Source: JBBDWR01 sp040902745 (GTDB lineage Bacteria; Actinomycetota; UBA4738; HRBIN12). Taken from it: a DNA stretch of 64,000 nucleotides. Made by a program: the position numbers and the translations under genes. The stretch covers positions 61,870 to 125,869 of the forward strand of contig JBBDWR010000011.1 in assembly GCA_040902745.1 (NCBI GenBank), written 5' to 3'. The stretch's first letter is position 1. The number at the start of each line of letters is the position of its first letter. Shown piece after piece: positions 33,757 through 42,103 of this stretch. Below the pieces are notes generated by a model. That model was not told the origin of the DNA. It was given only the letters and a program-made list of their open reading frames with translations, and searched no databases.

Positions 33757-34938
33757 TTAGCCGGCCGGCTGCGCCGACGGCGCCGGCGGCTTCCAGCGCG
33801 TCTTCGGATCGATCCGGCCGGGGATCACGCGCTCCTTGTAGGCCGCCATCACGTCGAACATGTGCTCGATCAACGAGTCCGAGAGGAGACGCGGCTTCAG
33901 CCCGAGGTCCAGCAGCTTGGTGTGCGTGGGGTTGTAGTAGTGCTCTTCCATCTCGACACGGGGATTCTCCGTGTGTTCGACGACGACCTCGAGCCCGTGC
34001 TCTTTGCCGGCTTGCTGAACGAGATGGGCGAGTTCGCCCACCGAGAACTGCTCGGTGAACTGGTTGAACACCCGGAATTCGCCGGCTTCAGCCGGGTTCA
34101 CCGTTGCCAGCTCCACGCACTGCAGCGTGTCGACGATGTTGAGGTAGCCCCTCGTCTGACCACCGGCGCCGTAGACGGTCAAGGGATGGCCGATCACCGC
34201 CTGGAGACAGAAGCGGTTGAGCGCCGTGCCGAAGACTTCGTCGTAGTCGAAGCGCGTGAGCAGGCGGTCGTCGAGCTTGGTCTCGTCGGTCTCGATGCCG
34301 TAGACGACCCCCTGATTCAGATCGGTTGCGCGCAATCCCCAGATCCGGCAGGCGAAATGTACGTTGTGCGAGTCGTGCACCTTCGACAGGTGGTACATCG
34401 AACCCGGGAGCTTGGGGAAGGGGAGGGTGTCGGTGCGACCGTTGTGGTCGATCTCGATGAAACCTTCCTCGATGTCGATGTTGGGGGTGCCGTACTCGCC
34501 CATAGTGCCGAGCTTCACGAGGTGCGCGTCCGGCGTGATGTCGCGCATCGCCCACAGGATGTTGAGGGTGTTGACGACGTTGTTCGTCTGCGTGAAGACG
34601 GCGTGTTCGCGGTCGATCATGGAGTAGGGGGCACTCGGCATCTCACCGTAGTGAACGATCGCCTCAGGTCGGAAGTCGGTGAACAGCTGCTCAACCACCG
34701 GCCACTCGGTCAGGTCTCCCTCCGTCGCCCCAACCGTGTAGCCGGAGACCGCTTGCCAGGAGTCAACCCGTTCGGGCAAGGAGGCACCGATCGGCGTGAG
34801 CGAGTCCGTCCCGGCCTCGGTATGGGCTCGACGGCGCAGGTAGTTGTCCACCACGTGCACCTCGTGTCCGCGGGCAGAGAAGTGCATCGCCGTGGGCCAC
34901 CCCAGGTAGCCATCTCCTCCGAGGATCAAGATCCGCAT
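33757..34938 (-). CDS. UDP-sulfoquinovose synthase (SQD1/Agl3-like)
   Basis: 393 residues. Extended SDR: Rossmann motif ILGGDGYLGWPTAMHFSARGHEVHVVDN, followed by RRR, the catalytic YxxxK as YHLSK, and TMGEYG, all in the SQD1 arrangement. Long family insertions such as HNGRTDTLPFPKLPGS are typical. It would convert UDP-glucose plus sulfite to UDP-sulfoquinovose. This sugar goes to SQDG lipid in phototrophs and some bacteria, or to N-glycans in Sulfolobus. No sqdX/SQD2 transferase is in the window; the neighbouring GT2 is the only candidate. A GAAAGGAC site precedes the ATG. Confidence 0.85.
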   Translation of the reverse strand: MRILILGGDGYLGWPTAMHFSARGHEVHVVDNYLRRRAHTEAGTDSLTPIGASLPERVDSWQAVSGYTVGATEGDLTEWPVVEQLFTDFRPEAIVHYGEMPSAPYSMIDREHAVFTQTNNVVNTLNILWAMRDITPDAHLVKLGTMGEYGTPNIDIEEGFIEIDHNGRTDTLPFPKLPGSMYHLSKVHDSHNVHFACRIWGLRATDLNQGVVYGIETDETKLDDRLLTRFDYDEVFGTALNRFCLQAVIGHPLTVYGAGGQTRGYLNIVDTLQCVELATVNPAEAGEFRVFNQFTEQFSVGELAHLVQQAGKEHGLEVVVEHTENPRVEMEEHYYNPTHTKLLDLGLKPRLLSDSLIEHMFDVMAAYKERVIPGRIDPKTRWKPPAPSAQPAG

Positions 34939-35081
34939 GTCTTGGTTGTCCTTTCGCGCTTGCTCGAGAGGAAGTGGCCGTATGGTAGCAAGCCACCTGG
35001 CTCGTTCGTGCAGGTGGCGCAGCGGTTCCGTGTGACCCTCGCGCCTCGCCGGCCTCGGGCGCCGCCGGGCCGCGGCAGAGC

Positions 35082-35116
35082 GGAAAAAAGAAGGACCGCC
35101 CCGCAGGACGGTCCTT
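35082..35116 (-). terminator. Rho-independent terminator of the 35.2-36 kb membrane-protein gene
   Basis: Perfect 8-bp stem AAGGACCG (35091-35098) with CGGTCCTT (35109-35116) and a GC-rich loop. On the minus strand it is followed by CTTTTTTCC, giving a six-U tract. It lies 60 bp past the stop at 35177. Confidence 0.85.
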
Positions 35117-35176
35117 CGATCGGTCGCGACGCCCGGCGTCGGGGCCTTCTTACGTCGCTGCTGGGGCCGAGGGTGG

Positions 35177-35959
35177 TCAGCGGCGGTACGCGCGAGTGTC
35201 GTCGCCGCTCATCGGCGTCCGGTCTGTGCCATCCACGGCGCCTTCGTGCTCCACACGTGCGCGCTCGACGAGGTACCGGTCAGCCTTGCGGTGGTAGCGC
35301 TCGCCCCACAGAGCCCCGAGCATCCCTCCGATGAACGCCACGACGATCGCGACGATGCCGCTGATCACGGCGCCGGCGGTGACCTGGTCGGTCGTGAACC
35401 AGCGATCGAACCAGTTGGGAAGATCGGCCTGCACGAGCACGTTGTACTCGGCCGCGGCCCAAGCGCCCAGGGCCGTGAGGATCGCGCCCAGGGCGAGGAA
35501 CCAGACGGCGACCATCGCGCCGTTCCGGAGTCCGTCATACCGCGCGATCCGACCGGCGACCCATCCGCCGATCGCGAACGCGAGGAACAAGACGGCGATC
35601 CCCGCGATCACGCTGCCGATCGTCAACTCGTTGCCGGCGGCATCTTCGACGCCGGTTTCATAGGCGATGCCGCCGATCGCCGCTCCGACCAGGCCGCCGA
35701 GTACCAGCGTCGCGGCTAGCGCCGTGAGCATCCCGGCGAGTGAGCCTCCGAATGAGATCCCACCGAAGCGGCTGCGCGCCTCGAGACGCACCACGCGCTC
35801 ATCTCGGGCGCTCGGGCGCTCGGTTACGGGTCGGTCGCTGCGGGTGGGTGCTGGGTTCGGCGGATAGCTCGACGCCGCCGGGTCTGTGCGGTAGCTCACC
35901 TCGCCGGTCGTGGGGTCGCGGTAGGTCTCGGTGGATACGCCATCGTTGCGCGGCTCCAT
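35177..35959 (-). CDS. multi-pass membrane protein, unknown function
   Basis: 260 residues. The first ~65 residues are soluble and Pro/Ser/Arg-rich (contains YRDPTTGEVSYRTDP). Four hydrophobic spans follow: around GMLTALAATLVLGGLVGAAIG, IGSVIAGIAVLFLAFAIGGW, AMVAVWFLALGAILTALGAW and AGAVISGIVAIVVAFIGGML, each rich in small residues, ending in a charged tail. GGAGGGAG sits eight bases before the ATG at 35959, which was preferred to the GTG at 35968. A strong terminator follows. No family identified. Confidence 0.7.
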   Translation of the reverse strand: MEPRNDGVSTETYRDPTTGEVSYRTDPAASSYPPNPAPTRSDRPVTERPSARDERVVRLEARSRFGGISFGGSLAGMLTALAATLVLGGLVGAAIGGIAYETGVEDAAGNELTIGSVIAGIAVLFLAFAIGGWVAGRIARYDGLRNGAMVAVWFLALGAILTALGAWAAAEYNVLVQADLPNWFDRWFTTDQVTAGAVISGIVAIVVAFIGGMLGALWGERYHRKADRYLVERARVEHEGAVDGTDRTPMSGDDTRAYRR

Positions 35960-36062
35960 AGCGATCACTCCCTCCGGTCATGCGTCCCTCGAACGGGATC
36001 GCTCGTCTCATCGCGGGGTACCCGGTCGGTCGGCGCGGGAAACGCGCAGGCTGTGGCGCGGT

Positions 36063-37316
36063 TCAGGTGAGGAGTGAGAGCTCGTCGAGGATTCGGTCGA
36101 CCTCGCTGGCACTCGTGTAGTGACACAGTCCGATCCGGACGCAACCGCCCGCCTCCGGCCACAGGCCGAGGCGCTGCATCAGCTCGATCGCGTAGTAGTG
36201 ACCGTCCCACGTGAAGATGCCGCGCTCGCCCAGCGATCTTGTGGTTTCGATCGGGAGCTGCTCGCCGACACGGATCGCGAAGGTCGGGACGCGCTCCTCA
36301 AGGCGTGCCGGGTCGCCGATCCCGTACAGGCGGACGTGATCCATCGCTGCGATCCCCGCAAGGAACCGCTGGGCCAGGATCCGCTCGTACGCGCCGATCG
36401 CTTCGAATGCCGCGAGGATGCGCGAGCGTCGATCGGGAGTTCCGCCGGCTCCGCCGTATGTGGCGCCGATCTGTGCGAGGTAGTCCACGGCAGCGACGAA
36501 GCCCGCCAGCCCCTCGTGGTTCGCGGTTCCCGTCTCCCAGCGATCGGGCGTGGCGTCGGATGCGGGACGGACCTTGTACGGGGTCCAGACCTCGAGCAGT
36601 TCGCGGCGGGCCCAGAGCACGCCGAGGTGAGGCCCGAAGAACTTGTACGGCGAGCACACAGCCAGGTCCGCGCCGATCGCACGGACGTCGTAGGCACGGT
36701 GAGGAGCGAACTGCACGCCGTCGACGCACACGAGCGCCTCGGTCGCGCGCGCCCTGCGAACGAGATCGGTGGCGGGCGTGATCGTGCCGACGGCGTTGGA
36801 TGCGAGCGTGAAGGCGACCACCTTCGTGCGCTCGGTCAACGCCGCGTCGAACGATCCCGGGTCGATCGTGAGGTCGTCATCCCGGACGTCGACCCAACGG
36901 ATCGTCGCGCCGGCATCCTGTGCCGCCATCACCCACGGTCGGATGTTGCCGTCGTGGTCGAGCCTGGTCACGACCACCTCGTCTCCGGGTCCGAGCGTGC
37001 GCCCGATCGAGCGGGAGATCGCGAACAGCAGCGACGTCGAGTTCGGTCCGAAGACGATCTCACCGGGCTCGGCGTTGAGCAGATCCGCGGCCGCACGACG
37101 CGCCCCGGCGATCAGTTCGTCCGTTTCACGACTGGTCGCAAAGGTCCCGTGGGTGTTCGAGTTGGATCGCACGAGGTATCCCTGCATCGCTTGGAGCACC
37201 GTGTCGGGCACTTGCGACCCTCCCGGGGCGTCTGCGAACACACACGGGCGGCCGTCGAGTTCGCGCGCAAGTGCCGGGAACCTGGGGCGCAATGCGGAGA
37301 GATCGGCGACGTCCAC
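36063..37316 (-). CDS. cysteine desulfurase-like PLP enzyme (class V aminotransferase fold)
   Basis: 417 residues. Class V aminotransferase features: FADAPGGSQVPDTVLQAM, SNTHG, FGPNSTSLLFAISRS, RLDHDGNIRPW and the PLP-lysine segment CSPYKFFGPHLGVLWAR. The pattern resembles the VC1184/TIGR01976-type cysteine desulfurase-like subfamily, whose true reaction is not established; the active-site Cys loop of SufS/IscS is not evident. GTG 37316 starts the conserved sequence VADLSALRPRFPAL; the frame is open upstream but non-conserved. Divergent from the ion channel gene. Confidence 0.82.
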   Translation of the reverse strand: MDVADLSALRPRFPALARELDGRPCVFADAPGGSQVPDTVLQAMQGYLVRSNSNTHGTFATSRETDELIAGARRAAADLLNAEPGEIVFGPNSTSLLFAISRSIGRTLGPGDEVVVTRLDHDGNIRPWVMAAQDAGATIRWVDVRDDDLTIDPGSFDAALTERTKVVAFTLASNAVGTITPATDLVRRARATEALVCVDGVQFAPHRAYDVRAIGADLAVCSPYKFFGPHLGVLWARRELLEVWTPYKVRPASDATPDRWETGTANHEGLAGFVAAVDYLAQIGATYGGAGGTPDRRSRILAAFEAIGAYERILAQRFLAGIAAMDHVRLYGIGDPARLEERVPTFAIRVGEQLPIETTRSLGERGIFTWDGHYYAIELMQRLGLWPEAGGCVRIGLCHYTSASEVDRILDELSLLT

Positions 37317-37378
37317 GGCTTCAGGGTGACCGAACCGAACCCAGCGTGGCAACTGCAGCGAGGCAGCTCCGGAGGTCC

Positions 37379-37384
37379 TAGGCT
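37379..37384 (+). promoter_or_regulatory. -10 element (TAGGCT) for a leaderless start at 37391
   Basis: TAGGCT followed by six bases and the ATG at 37391; no Shine-Dalgarno in between. Confidence 0.45.
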
Positions 37385-37390
37385 CTCGCC

Positions 37391-38200
37391 ATGAGCGCTC
37401 CGAAGGTGCAGAACCGCTCCGCCCGCCCGCCTGATGGCTCCGGCCGAGGTTTCGCGGCAACGACCCGGCACGTCATCGACGTGCTGCGAGGCCAGGACAG
37501 CTACTCGCTCGTCCTGCTGATGACCGTCGTCACGATCGCGTTCCTCGCCGGGACCAGCGACAGCGGATGGGAGTGGATCGTCGGCATCGCGCTGTTATGC
37601 GGGACGCTCCTCGTCGCACTGCACACCTCGGATGCCCGGCCCCGTACGTTCCGCTTCGCGGTGGGGATGACGGTGCTCGCGATCGCGCTGGCCGTGGTCG
37701 CATCCTCGACGGAGGGGCGTCCCGCGACGACGACCGTGGCGGCGATCGGAGCGGTGCTCGTTCTGCTGACGCCGATCGCGATGCTTCGGCGCGTGGCGCG
37801 CCATCCGGTCGTCAGCCTGCAGACCGTCCTTGCCGGGATCTCGATCTACCTGTTGGTGGGTCTGTTCTTCTCCTTCGTGTTCATGGTGGTCGCGAGGTCG
37901 AGTGTCGGGGGGTTCTTCGAGACGACCGGTTCGGGTGCGGTCGGGGACGGCACGACGGCGGACTACCTGTTCTTCAGCTTCGTCACGCTGACGACGCTCG
38001 GATACGGCAATCTCGTGCCCACGGGCGACCTCGGGAGGATGCTGGCGGTGCTGGAGGCGCTCCTGGGTCAGATCTACCTCGTGACGGTCGTGGCGCTACT
38101 CGTCGGAGGATTCGCGGGGGAGTTCCAGGCACGTCGGATCGCTCGGGTGGGATCGGGTGAGGATGCAGCCGACGTCGGGATGAAGTCCGTGCAGGAGTAG
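37391..38200 (+). CDS. two-TM-type potassium channel family protein
   Basis: 269 residues. The selectivity-filter motif TLTTLGYGN is at about residues 198-206, between the hydrophobic segments VLAGISIYLLVGLFFSFVFMVV and LGQIYLVTVVALLVGGFAGEF. Four further hydrophobic spans lie upstream, so the topology is larger than a minimal 2-TM channel. No RCK/TrkA-N domain follows, so gating is not by a classic nucleotide-binding module. It probably conducts K+. The preceding gene is divergent; downstream genes encode small membrane proteins. Confidence 0.82.
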   Translation: MSAPKVQNRSARPPDGSGRGFAATTRHVIDVLRGQDSYSLVLLMTVVTIAFLAGTSDSGWEWIVGIALLCGTLLVALHTSDARPRTFRFAVGMTVLAIALAVVASSTEGRPATTTVAAIGAVLVLLTPIAMLRRVARHPVVSLQTVLAGISIYLLVGLFFSFVFMVVARSSVGGFFETTGSGAVGDGTTADYLFFSFVTLTTLGYGNLVPTGDLGRMLAVLEALLGQIYLVTVVALLVGGFAGEFQARRIARVGSGEDAADVGMKSVQE

Positions 38201-38293
38201 CGTCACCCGACGCTTGCGTGACGCGCTGGCGCGGGGGATGCTCGCCAAGGGACGGCGTGCCCGGCTCGACCGGAGGTGGAGTTCGTGGGAAGT

Positions 38294-38791
38294 ATGGAAA
38301 CGAAGGTCCGGATCGATGCCGGGCGGCTGTGGGCGGCGGGCGTCGCAACGTCGATGATCGCCGCAGTCGCGGCGCTGGTCGTCTACCTGTTCGCCGAAGG
38401 CGTGTTCGACGTCGACCTCCGGGTGGAAGATCTCGGCGGCGGAGGCCGGACGGATCTGACCTGGGTTCCGGTCGTAGGGGTGTCGTTTTTGGCAGGGATC
38501 CTCGCGACCGCGGTGCTGCACGCGTTCCTGTTATTCGTCCCCAGGCCAACGGTGTTCTTTGGCTGGCTCGCCGTGCTCGCAACAGCCGCGGCATGTCTGG
38601 TTCCGCTCACGATGGACGTGAGCAACGAGGTGATGTATTGGCTGCTCGGCATGTACGTCGTGGTCGGAGTGGTCGTGATCTCCCTGCTGCTGGCGATCAC
38701 CCGTTGGGTCGTGGTCGAGGAACCTCGTCTGACCGAACCGGCTGCTCCGTCGCAGGCACCTCCACCCCCTCCGACGCAACCGATCGCGTAG
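38294..38791 (+). CDS. DUF6069-like small membrane protein
   Basis: 165 residues with four hydrophobic spans (AAGVATSMIAAVAALVVYLF, VVGVSFLAGILATAVLHAFLL, FGWLAVLATAAACLVPL, GMYVVVGVVVISLLLAIT) and a short Pro-rich cytoplasmic tail. The layout resembles DUF6069 proteins of Actinomycetota; function unknown. ATG 38294, preceded by GTGGGA, was preferred over GTG 38276, whose GGAG directly abuts it. Confidence 0.65.
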   Translation: METKVRIDAGRLWAAGVATSMIAAVAALVVYLFAEGVFDVDLRVEDLGGGGRTDLTWVPVVGVSFLAGILATAVLHAFLLFVPRPTVFFGWLAVLATAAACLVPLTMDVSNEVMYWLLGMYVVVGVVVISLLLAITRWVVVEEPRLTEPAAPSQAPPPPPTQPIA

Positions 38792-38899
38792 TCGGCGAGG
38801 GTTCTCGCACCCGCCACCTTCGCGGGCTAGGCTCGGCAGGTAGGCATAGGCCCCGGATCCGAGGCGGTTTCTCGGTTCGGTGCGAGGGAAGGAGCAGTC

Positions 38900-39508
38900 A
38901 TGCAGACCACCGAGCAGGTACAACCAGCGACGCGCGCGGAGTTCCGGCAGGTGATGGCGGAGGCGGCCGATCGCTGGTGGTTGTTCTTAGTCACCGGGAT
39001 CGCCTGGGTGATCTTCGCGTTCCTGGTGTTCCAGTTCGATATCGCATCCGTCTCGGCGATCGCGATCTTCACCGGGGTGGCGTTCATCGCGGCGGGGTTC
39101 AACGAGTTCTTGATGATCCCGATGGTCAGCGGGTGGAAGTGGCTCCACGCGGTCATGGGCGTGATCTTCATCGGCGCGGGGATCTTGGCGCTCGCCTGGC
39201 CGGACACCACCTTCTTCATCCTTGCGTCGATCATCGGATGGTTCTTCGCCTTCAAGGGCATCTTCGACATCATCCTTGCGATCGGCACTCGCAAGGACTT
39301 CGAGCTGTGGTGGCTCCGGCTGATCTCGGGTGTGATCGAGTTGCTGATCGGTCTGTGGGCCGTTTCGTACCCCGGTCGCTCGATGGTGCTGTTGATCCTG
39401 TGGGTCGGCATCTCTGCCTTGATGCGCGGCATCACGGAGATCATCTTCGCGTTCGAGCTCCACGGCGCAGGCAAGGAGTTGCGGTCCGACACGACCGGCG
39501 CCGTGTGA
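38900..39508 (+). CDS. HdeD-family (DUF308) membrane protein
   Basis: 202 residues, six hydrophobic spans arranged as repeated pairs (WWLFLVTGIAWVIFAFLVF, AIFTGVAFIAAGFNEFLMI, AVMGVIFIGAGILALAWP, ILASIIGWFFAFKGIFDIIL, LISGVIELLIGLWAV, VLLILWVGISALMRGITEII). This repeat pattern is that of DUF308/HdeD proteins, first linked to acid resistance in E. coli; the role elsewhere is unknown. GGAAGGAG precedes the ATG. The next gene starts 1 bp after the stop. Confidence 0.85.
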   Translation: MQTTEQVQPATRAEFRQVMAEAADRWWLFLVTGIAWVIFAFLVFQFDIASVSAIAIFTGVAFIAAGFNEFLMIPMVSGWKWLHAVMGVIFIGAGILALAWPDTTFFILASIIGWFFAFKGIFDIILAIGTRKDFELWWLRLISGVIELLIGLWAVSYPGRSMVLLILWVGISALMRGITEIIFAFELHGAGKELRSDTTGAV

Positions 39509-39509
39509 G

Positions 39510-40325
39510 GTGCGGTTCGGCCTTGACACCGCGCAACATCAGCTGAGCTGGAACGAACTCCTCGGCCGGGTCCGCCTGGCCGAGGAGTTCGGCTTCGACG
39601 GCGCCTGGGTATTCGATCACTTCAAGCCGCTCTATGCCGACCCGTCGGGGCCGTGCTTGGAAGCCTGGACGCTGCTTGCGGGGTTGGCCGCCGAAACCGA
39701 ACGGATCCGCCTCGGTCCGTTGGTCACCGGCATGACGTACCGCCACCCCTCGGTGCTGGCCGCGGAGGCGCTCACCGTCGATCACATCTCCGGAGGACGG
39801 CTCGAGTTGGCGGTTGGGGCCGCATGGTTCGAGCAAGAACATCGCGAGCTCGGTATCGAGTTTCCATCGGTCTCCGAGAGGATCGACCGGCTGGACGAGG
39901 GCGTGCAGGTGCTGCGTTTGCTGCTGACGCAGGACGACGCCACCTTCGACGGTGCCCACTTCCGCCTCGAGACAGCCACGCTCCATCCGCGGCCGGTGCA
40001 GTCCCCTCACCCGCCGATCTGGATCGGGGGGAGCGGCGAGCGGCGCATGTTGCCGCTGATCGGTCGCCTCGCAGATGTCTGGCACGGATTCGGCTCGGCC
40101 GAAGAGCTGGTCGGCAAGTCGCGGATCGTAGATCGAGCAGCCACCGACGCGGGGCGCCGCCCAGGCGACATCGTGCGGTCGACGTCGCTCTCGATCGAGG
40201 ATCTCGACCAGGCTCGTGCACGGGTCGATGCGGTGTCGGAGGCGGGGTTCTCCTACCTGACGGTCGGTTGGCCGTCCCAGGGTCGGTCCCGTGTCGAGGA
40301 GTTCGTCGCGGCCTTCCTCCGATAG
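39510..40325 (+). CDS. LLM-class F420-dependent oxidoreductase
   Basis: 271 residues, GTG start immediately after the DUF308 gene. Family features: RFGLDTAQHQLSWNELL, AEEFGFDGAWVFDHF, RLGPLVTGMTYRHPSVLAAEALTVDHISGG, LELAVGAAW and PIWIGGSGERRMLPLIGRLADVWHGF. It is more similar to F420-type enzymes than to true luciferases; substrate unknown. It differs enough from the 8051-8959 protein that the two should not be treated as duplicates. About 190 bp with no recognisable gene follow. Confidence 0.85.
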   Translation: MRFGLDTAQHQLSWNELLGRVRLAEEFGFDGAWVFDHFKPLYADPSGPCLEAWTLLAGLAAETERIRLGPLVTGMTYRHPSVLAAEALTVDHISGGRLELAVGAAWFEQEHRELGIEFPSVSERIDRLDEGVQVLRLLLTQDDATFDGAHFRLETATLHPRPVQSPHPPIWIGGSGERRMLPLIGRLADVWHGFGSAEELVGKSRIVDRAATDAGRRPGDIVRSTSLSIEDLDQARARVDAVSEAGFSYLTVGWPSQGRSRVEEFVAAFLR

Positions 40326-40515
40326 GGAGAACGCCCCGCGATGCGGAACTCGTGTATCGGTCCCTCGACGTAGTCGACCCCTTGTTCACCAGGTTCCGTC
40401 GCCCATCGCGACCCGAGCCGATCGACGATGCCTTCCAGGGCAATGTGCCGTGAAGGGTTCCTCCTCTTGGTGGCAATAGGGATAGAAGCCCCGCGTCAGG
40501 AGAGGAAGAGGGAGG

Positions 40516-40785
40516 GTGGTGGCGGTCCGCGAACGCACGCTGTTCTACGTGAAGCTCGACGACGGACGATGGCGACTGAGTGACGAGGAGGGAGGATTCT
40601 TCGGCCGATTCGGGTCGCTCGAGTCCGCCGTGACGGCTGCCCGATTCCTGGCCCGGCAAGCTGCCCCGAGCGCGATCCTGGGGCAGGACGCGAGCGGAGC
40701 ATGGGAGGTCTACGAGTCGTTCGAACACGAGGCCCCCGCCGCGGATCGGCCTGATGACCGATCCAACGGAAGATCGACCGCGTGA
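40516..40785 (+). CDS. small conserved-type protein, DUF2188-like
   Basis: 89 residues, GTG start with GGAGGG upstream. The sequence LFYVKLDDGRWRLSDEEGGFFGRFGSLESAVTAARFLA resembles DUF2188-style domains (a beta hairpin followed by a helix that reads a Trp/Gly pattern), found in stress-related small proteins. The C-terminus is polar. It overlaps the next gene by 4 bp (GTGA), so it is co-translated with a winged-helix regulator. Function unknown. Confidence 0.6.
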   Translation: MVAVRERTLFYVKLDDGRWRLSDEEGGFFGRFGSLESAVTAARFLARQAAPSAILGQDASGAWEVYESFEHEAPAADRPDDRSNGRSTA

Positions 40786-41369
40786 AGGCGCTCGGACCTC
40801 CGGACGTGCGAGACGGACACCGGGAAGACACCTTGGTCCTCGGTTCGTCCGGCACCCCCACAGTGGTCCTCGTCGGTGAACGGGCCCTGCCGACGGCCGC
40901 GGAGTTCCTCCGGCTCGGTGCGGTCGTGGTGATCGCCCCCGACAAAGACACTCTCCGCGCGTGGCAGCAGGAACACGAAGGATGTGGCAGCGGCGACGGC
41001 AACGCGACCTCTGCCACCCGTGATGAACGGCTTGACGTCGATCTGCGATCCCACAGGATCCGCTGGCGCGGCGCGTCATTGGAGCTGACGGAGTTGGAGT
41101 TCCGTGTCCTGGCGGCGCTCGCGATCGAGCCGGGACGTGCCTGGTCGTTCCGCGACCTTCGCGCGGCCGGATGGGACCCTGCCGCGCCGACCGCGGACGA
41201 TCTGCACACCGTCCGATCCGTGGTGCAACGGCTGCGGCGCAAGCTGGAAGCCGCCGGTGCGCTCGTGTGCATCGAGGCGATCCGCGGCTTCGGCTACCGG
41301 ATCGAGCTACGGCCCGCCCCACCTCGAAGTGTTCCCGACCTGCGGCATCCTGAACTGCTCACATCCTGA
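40782..41369 (+). CDS. winged-helix (OmpR/PhoB-type) DNA-binding protein without receiver domain
   Basis: 195 residues. The last ~95 residues are a PhoB-type effector domain (WRGASLELTELEFRVLAAL, WSFRDLRAAGWDP, LHTVRSVVQRLRRKLEAAGA, IEAIRGFGYRI). The first ~80 residues replace the receiver; they are predicted alpha/beta (TPTVVLVGERALPTAAEFLRLGAVVVIAP) but lack the phospho-acceptor Asp and lysine pattern. No histidine kinase is adjacent. It may be a degenerate or ligand-responsive receiver, or a constitutive regulator. Coupled to the small protein upstream. Confidence 0.78.
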   Translation: MKALGPPDVRDGHREDTLVLGSSGTPTVVLVGERALPTAAEFLRLGAVVVIAPDKDTLRAWQQEHEGCGSGDGNATSATRDERLDVDLRSHRIRWRGASLELTELEFRVLAALAIEPGRAWSFRDLRAAGWDPAAPTADDLHTVRSVVQRLRRKLEAAGALVCIEAIRGFGYRIELRPAPPRSVPDLRHPELLTS

Positions 41370-41462
41370 TGAGCGCTCGCACTCGACCCCGCGCGAATGT
41401 GTTGCATACGTTCGCACCCGACGTGGCCGTCGCACCGACGACGCACGCCGGAGGAGCGACCG

Positions 41463-42053
41463 ATGAACCGACGACGCACGAGCACCGCGATCGGTGTGGG
41501 CCTGCTGACCATGTTCCTGGCGATCCCCGCTGTAGCCGAGCAAGAGGCGCCCGAGCACTGCGCGGTGTTCCTCGATCGGTCGGTCGACGACGCGGATACG
41601 AAGCCGGTGGAAACCGCGCCGATCGACATCGGCTGTTTCGACACCCTGAGCGAGGCACTCGTCGCCGGTTCCGCGGGAACCTTGCATCCCACTCCGTTCG
41701 TGAGCCTGCGAACGCTGACGGACCGATCCCTCGACGAGGGGGGCGGCTCGACGATGGATGTCGAGGACCCCGAGAAGACCTTCCTGATCGGTATCGAATA
41801 CGACTTGATCACCTTCGACGGCGGCACCCGGTCGTATTACTTCGATCGTGCCTGCAACGCCAACCCGATCGAGGTGAACGTCGGCGACACATGGGACGAT
41901 CGATTCGAGTCCGGCAAGGGGTTCGCTGGTTGCGGCAGCAACAAGAAGTTCGCCGGCCAGAATCAGAACGGCGATGTGCATCTCTGCACGCCCAGCTGCG
42001 GCAGCTACAACGATCTGCGGAATCGCGTCTCGTCGTTGCGCTGGAAGGAATAG
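41463..42053 (+). CDS. secreted protein of unknown function
   Basis: 196 residues. A signal peptide is clear (MNRRRTSTAIGVGLLTMFLA, cleavage after AVAEQ). The mature part contains about eight cysteines (HCAVF, IGCFD, RACNAN, AGCGSNKK, LCTPSCGS), suggesting disulfides, and a SYYFDRACN...VGDTWDDRFES core. ATG 41463 has GGAGGAGCGA upstream, and earlier in-frame starts would add a non-signal extension. No family recognised. The ECF sigma gene follows after 50 bp. Confidence 0.7.
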   Translation: MNRRRTSTAIGVGLLTMFLAIPAVAEQEAPEHCAVFLDRSVDDADTKPVETAPIDIGCFDTLSEALVAGSAGTLHPTPFVSLRTLTDRSLDEGGGSTMDVEDPEKTFLIGIEYDLITFDGGTRSYYFDRACNANPIEVNVGDTWDDRFESGKGFAGCGSNKKFAGQNQNGDVHLCTPSCGSYNDLRNRVSSLRWKE

Positions 42054-42103
42054 CGCAAACGCCGGACTATCGGGCCGAGGCTCGGCCGAGGCAGGATAGC
42101 AAC

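Noticed and set aside
40326..40515. Possible small gene after the second LLM oxidoreductase
   Set aside because: Frames there are low-complexity with no ribosome binding site; nothing protein-like was seen in 190 bp.
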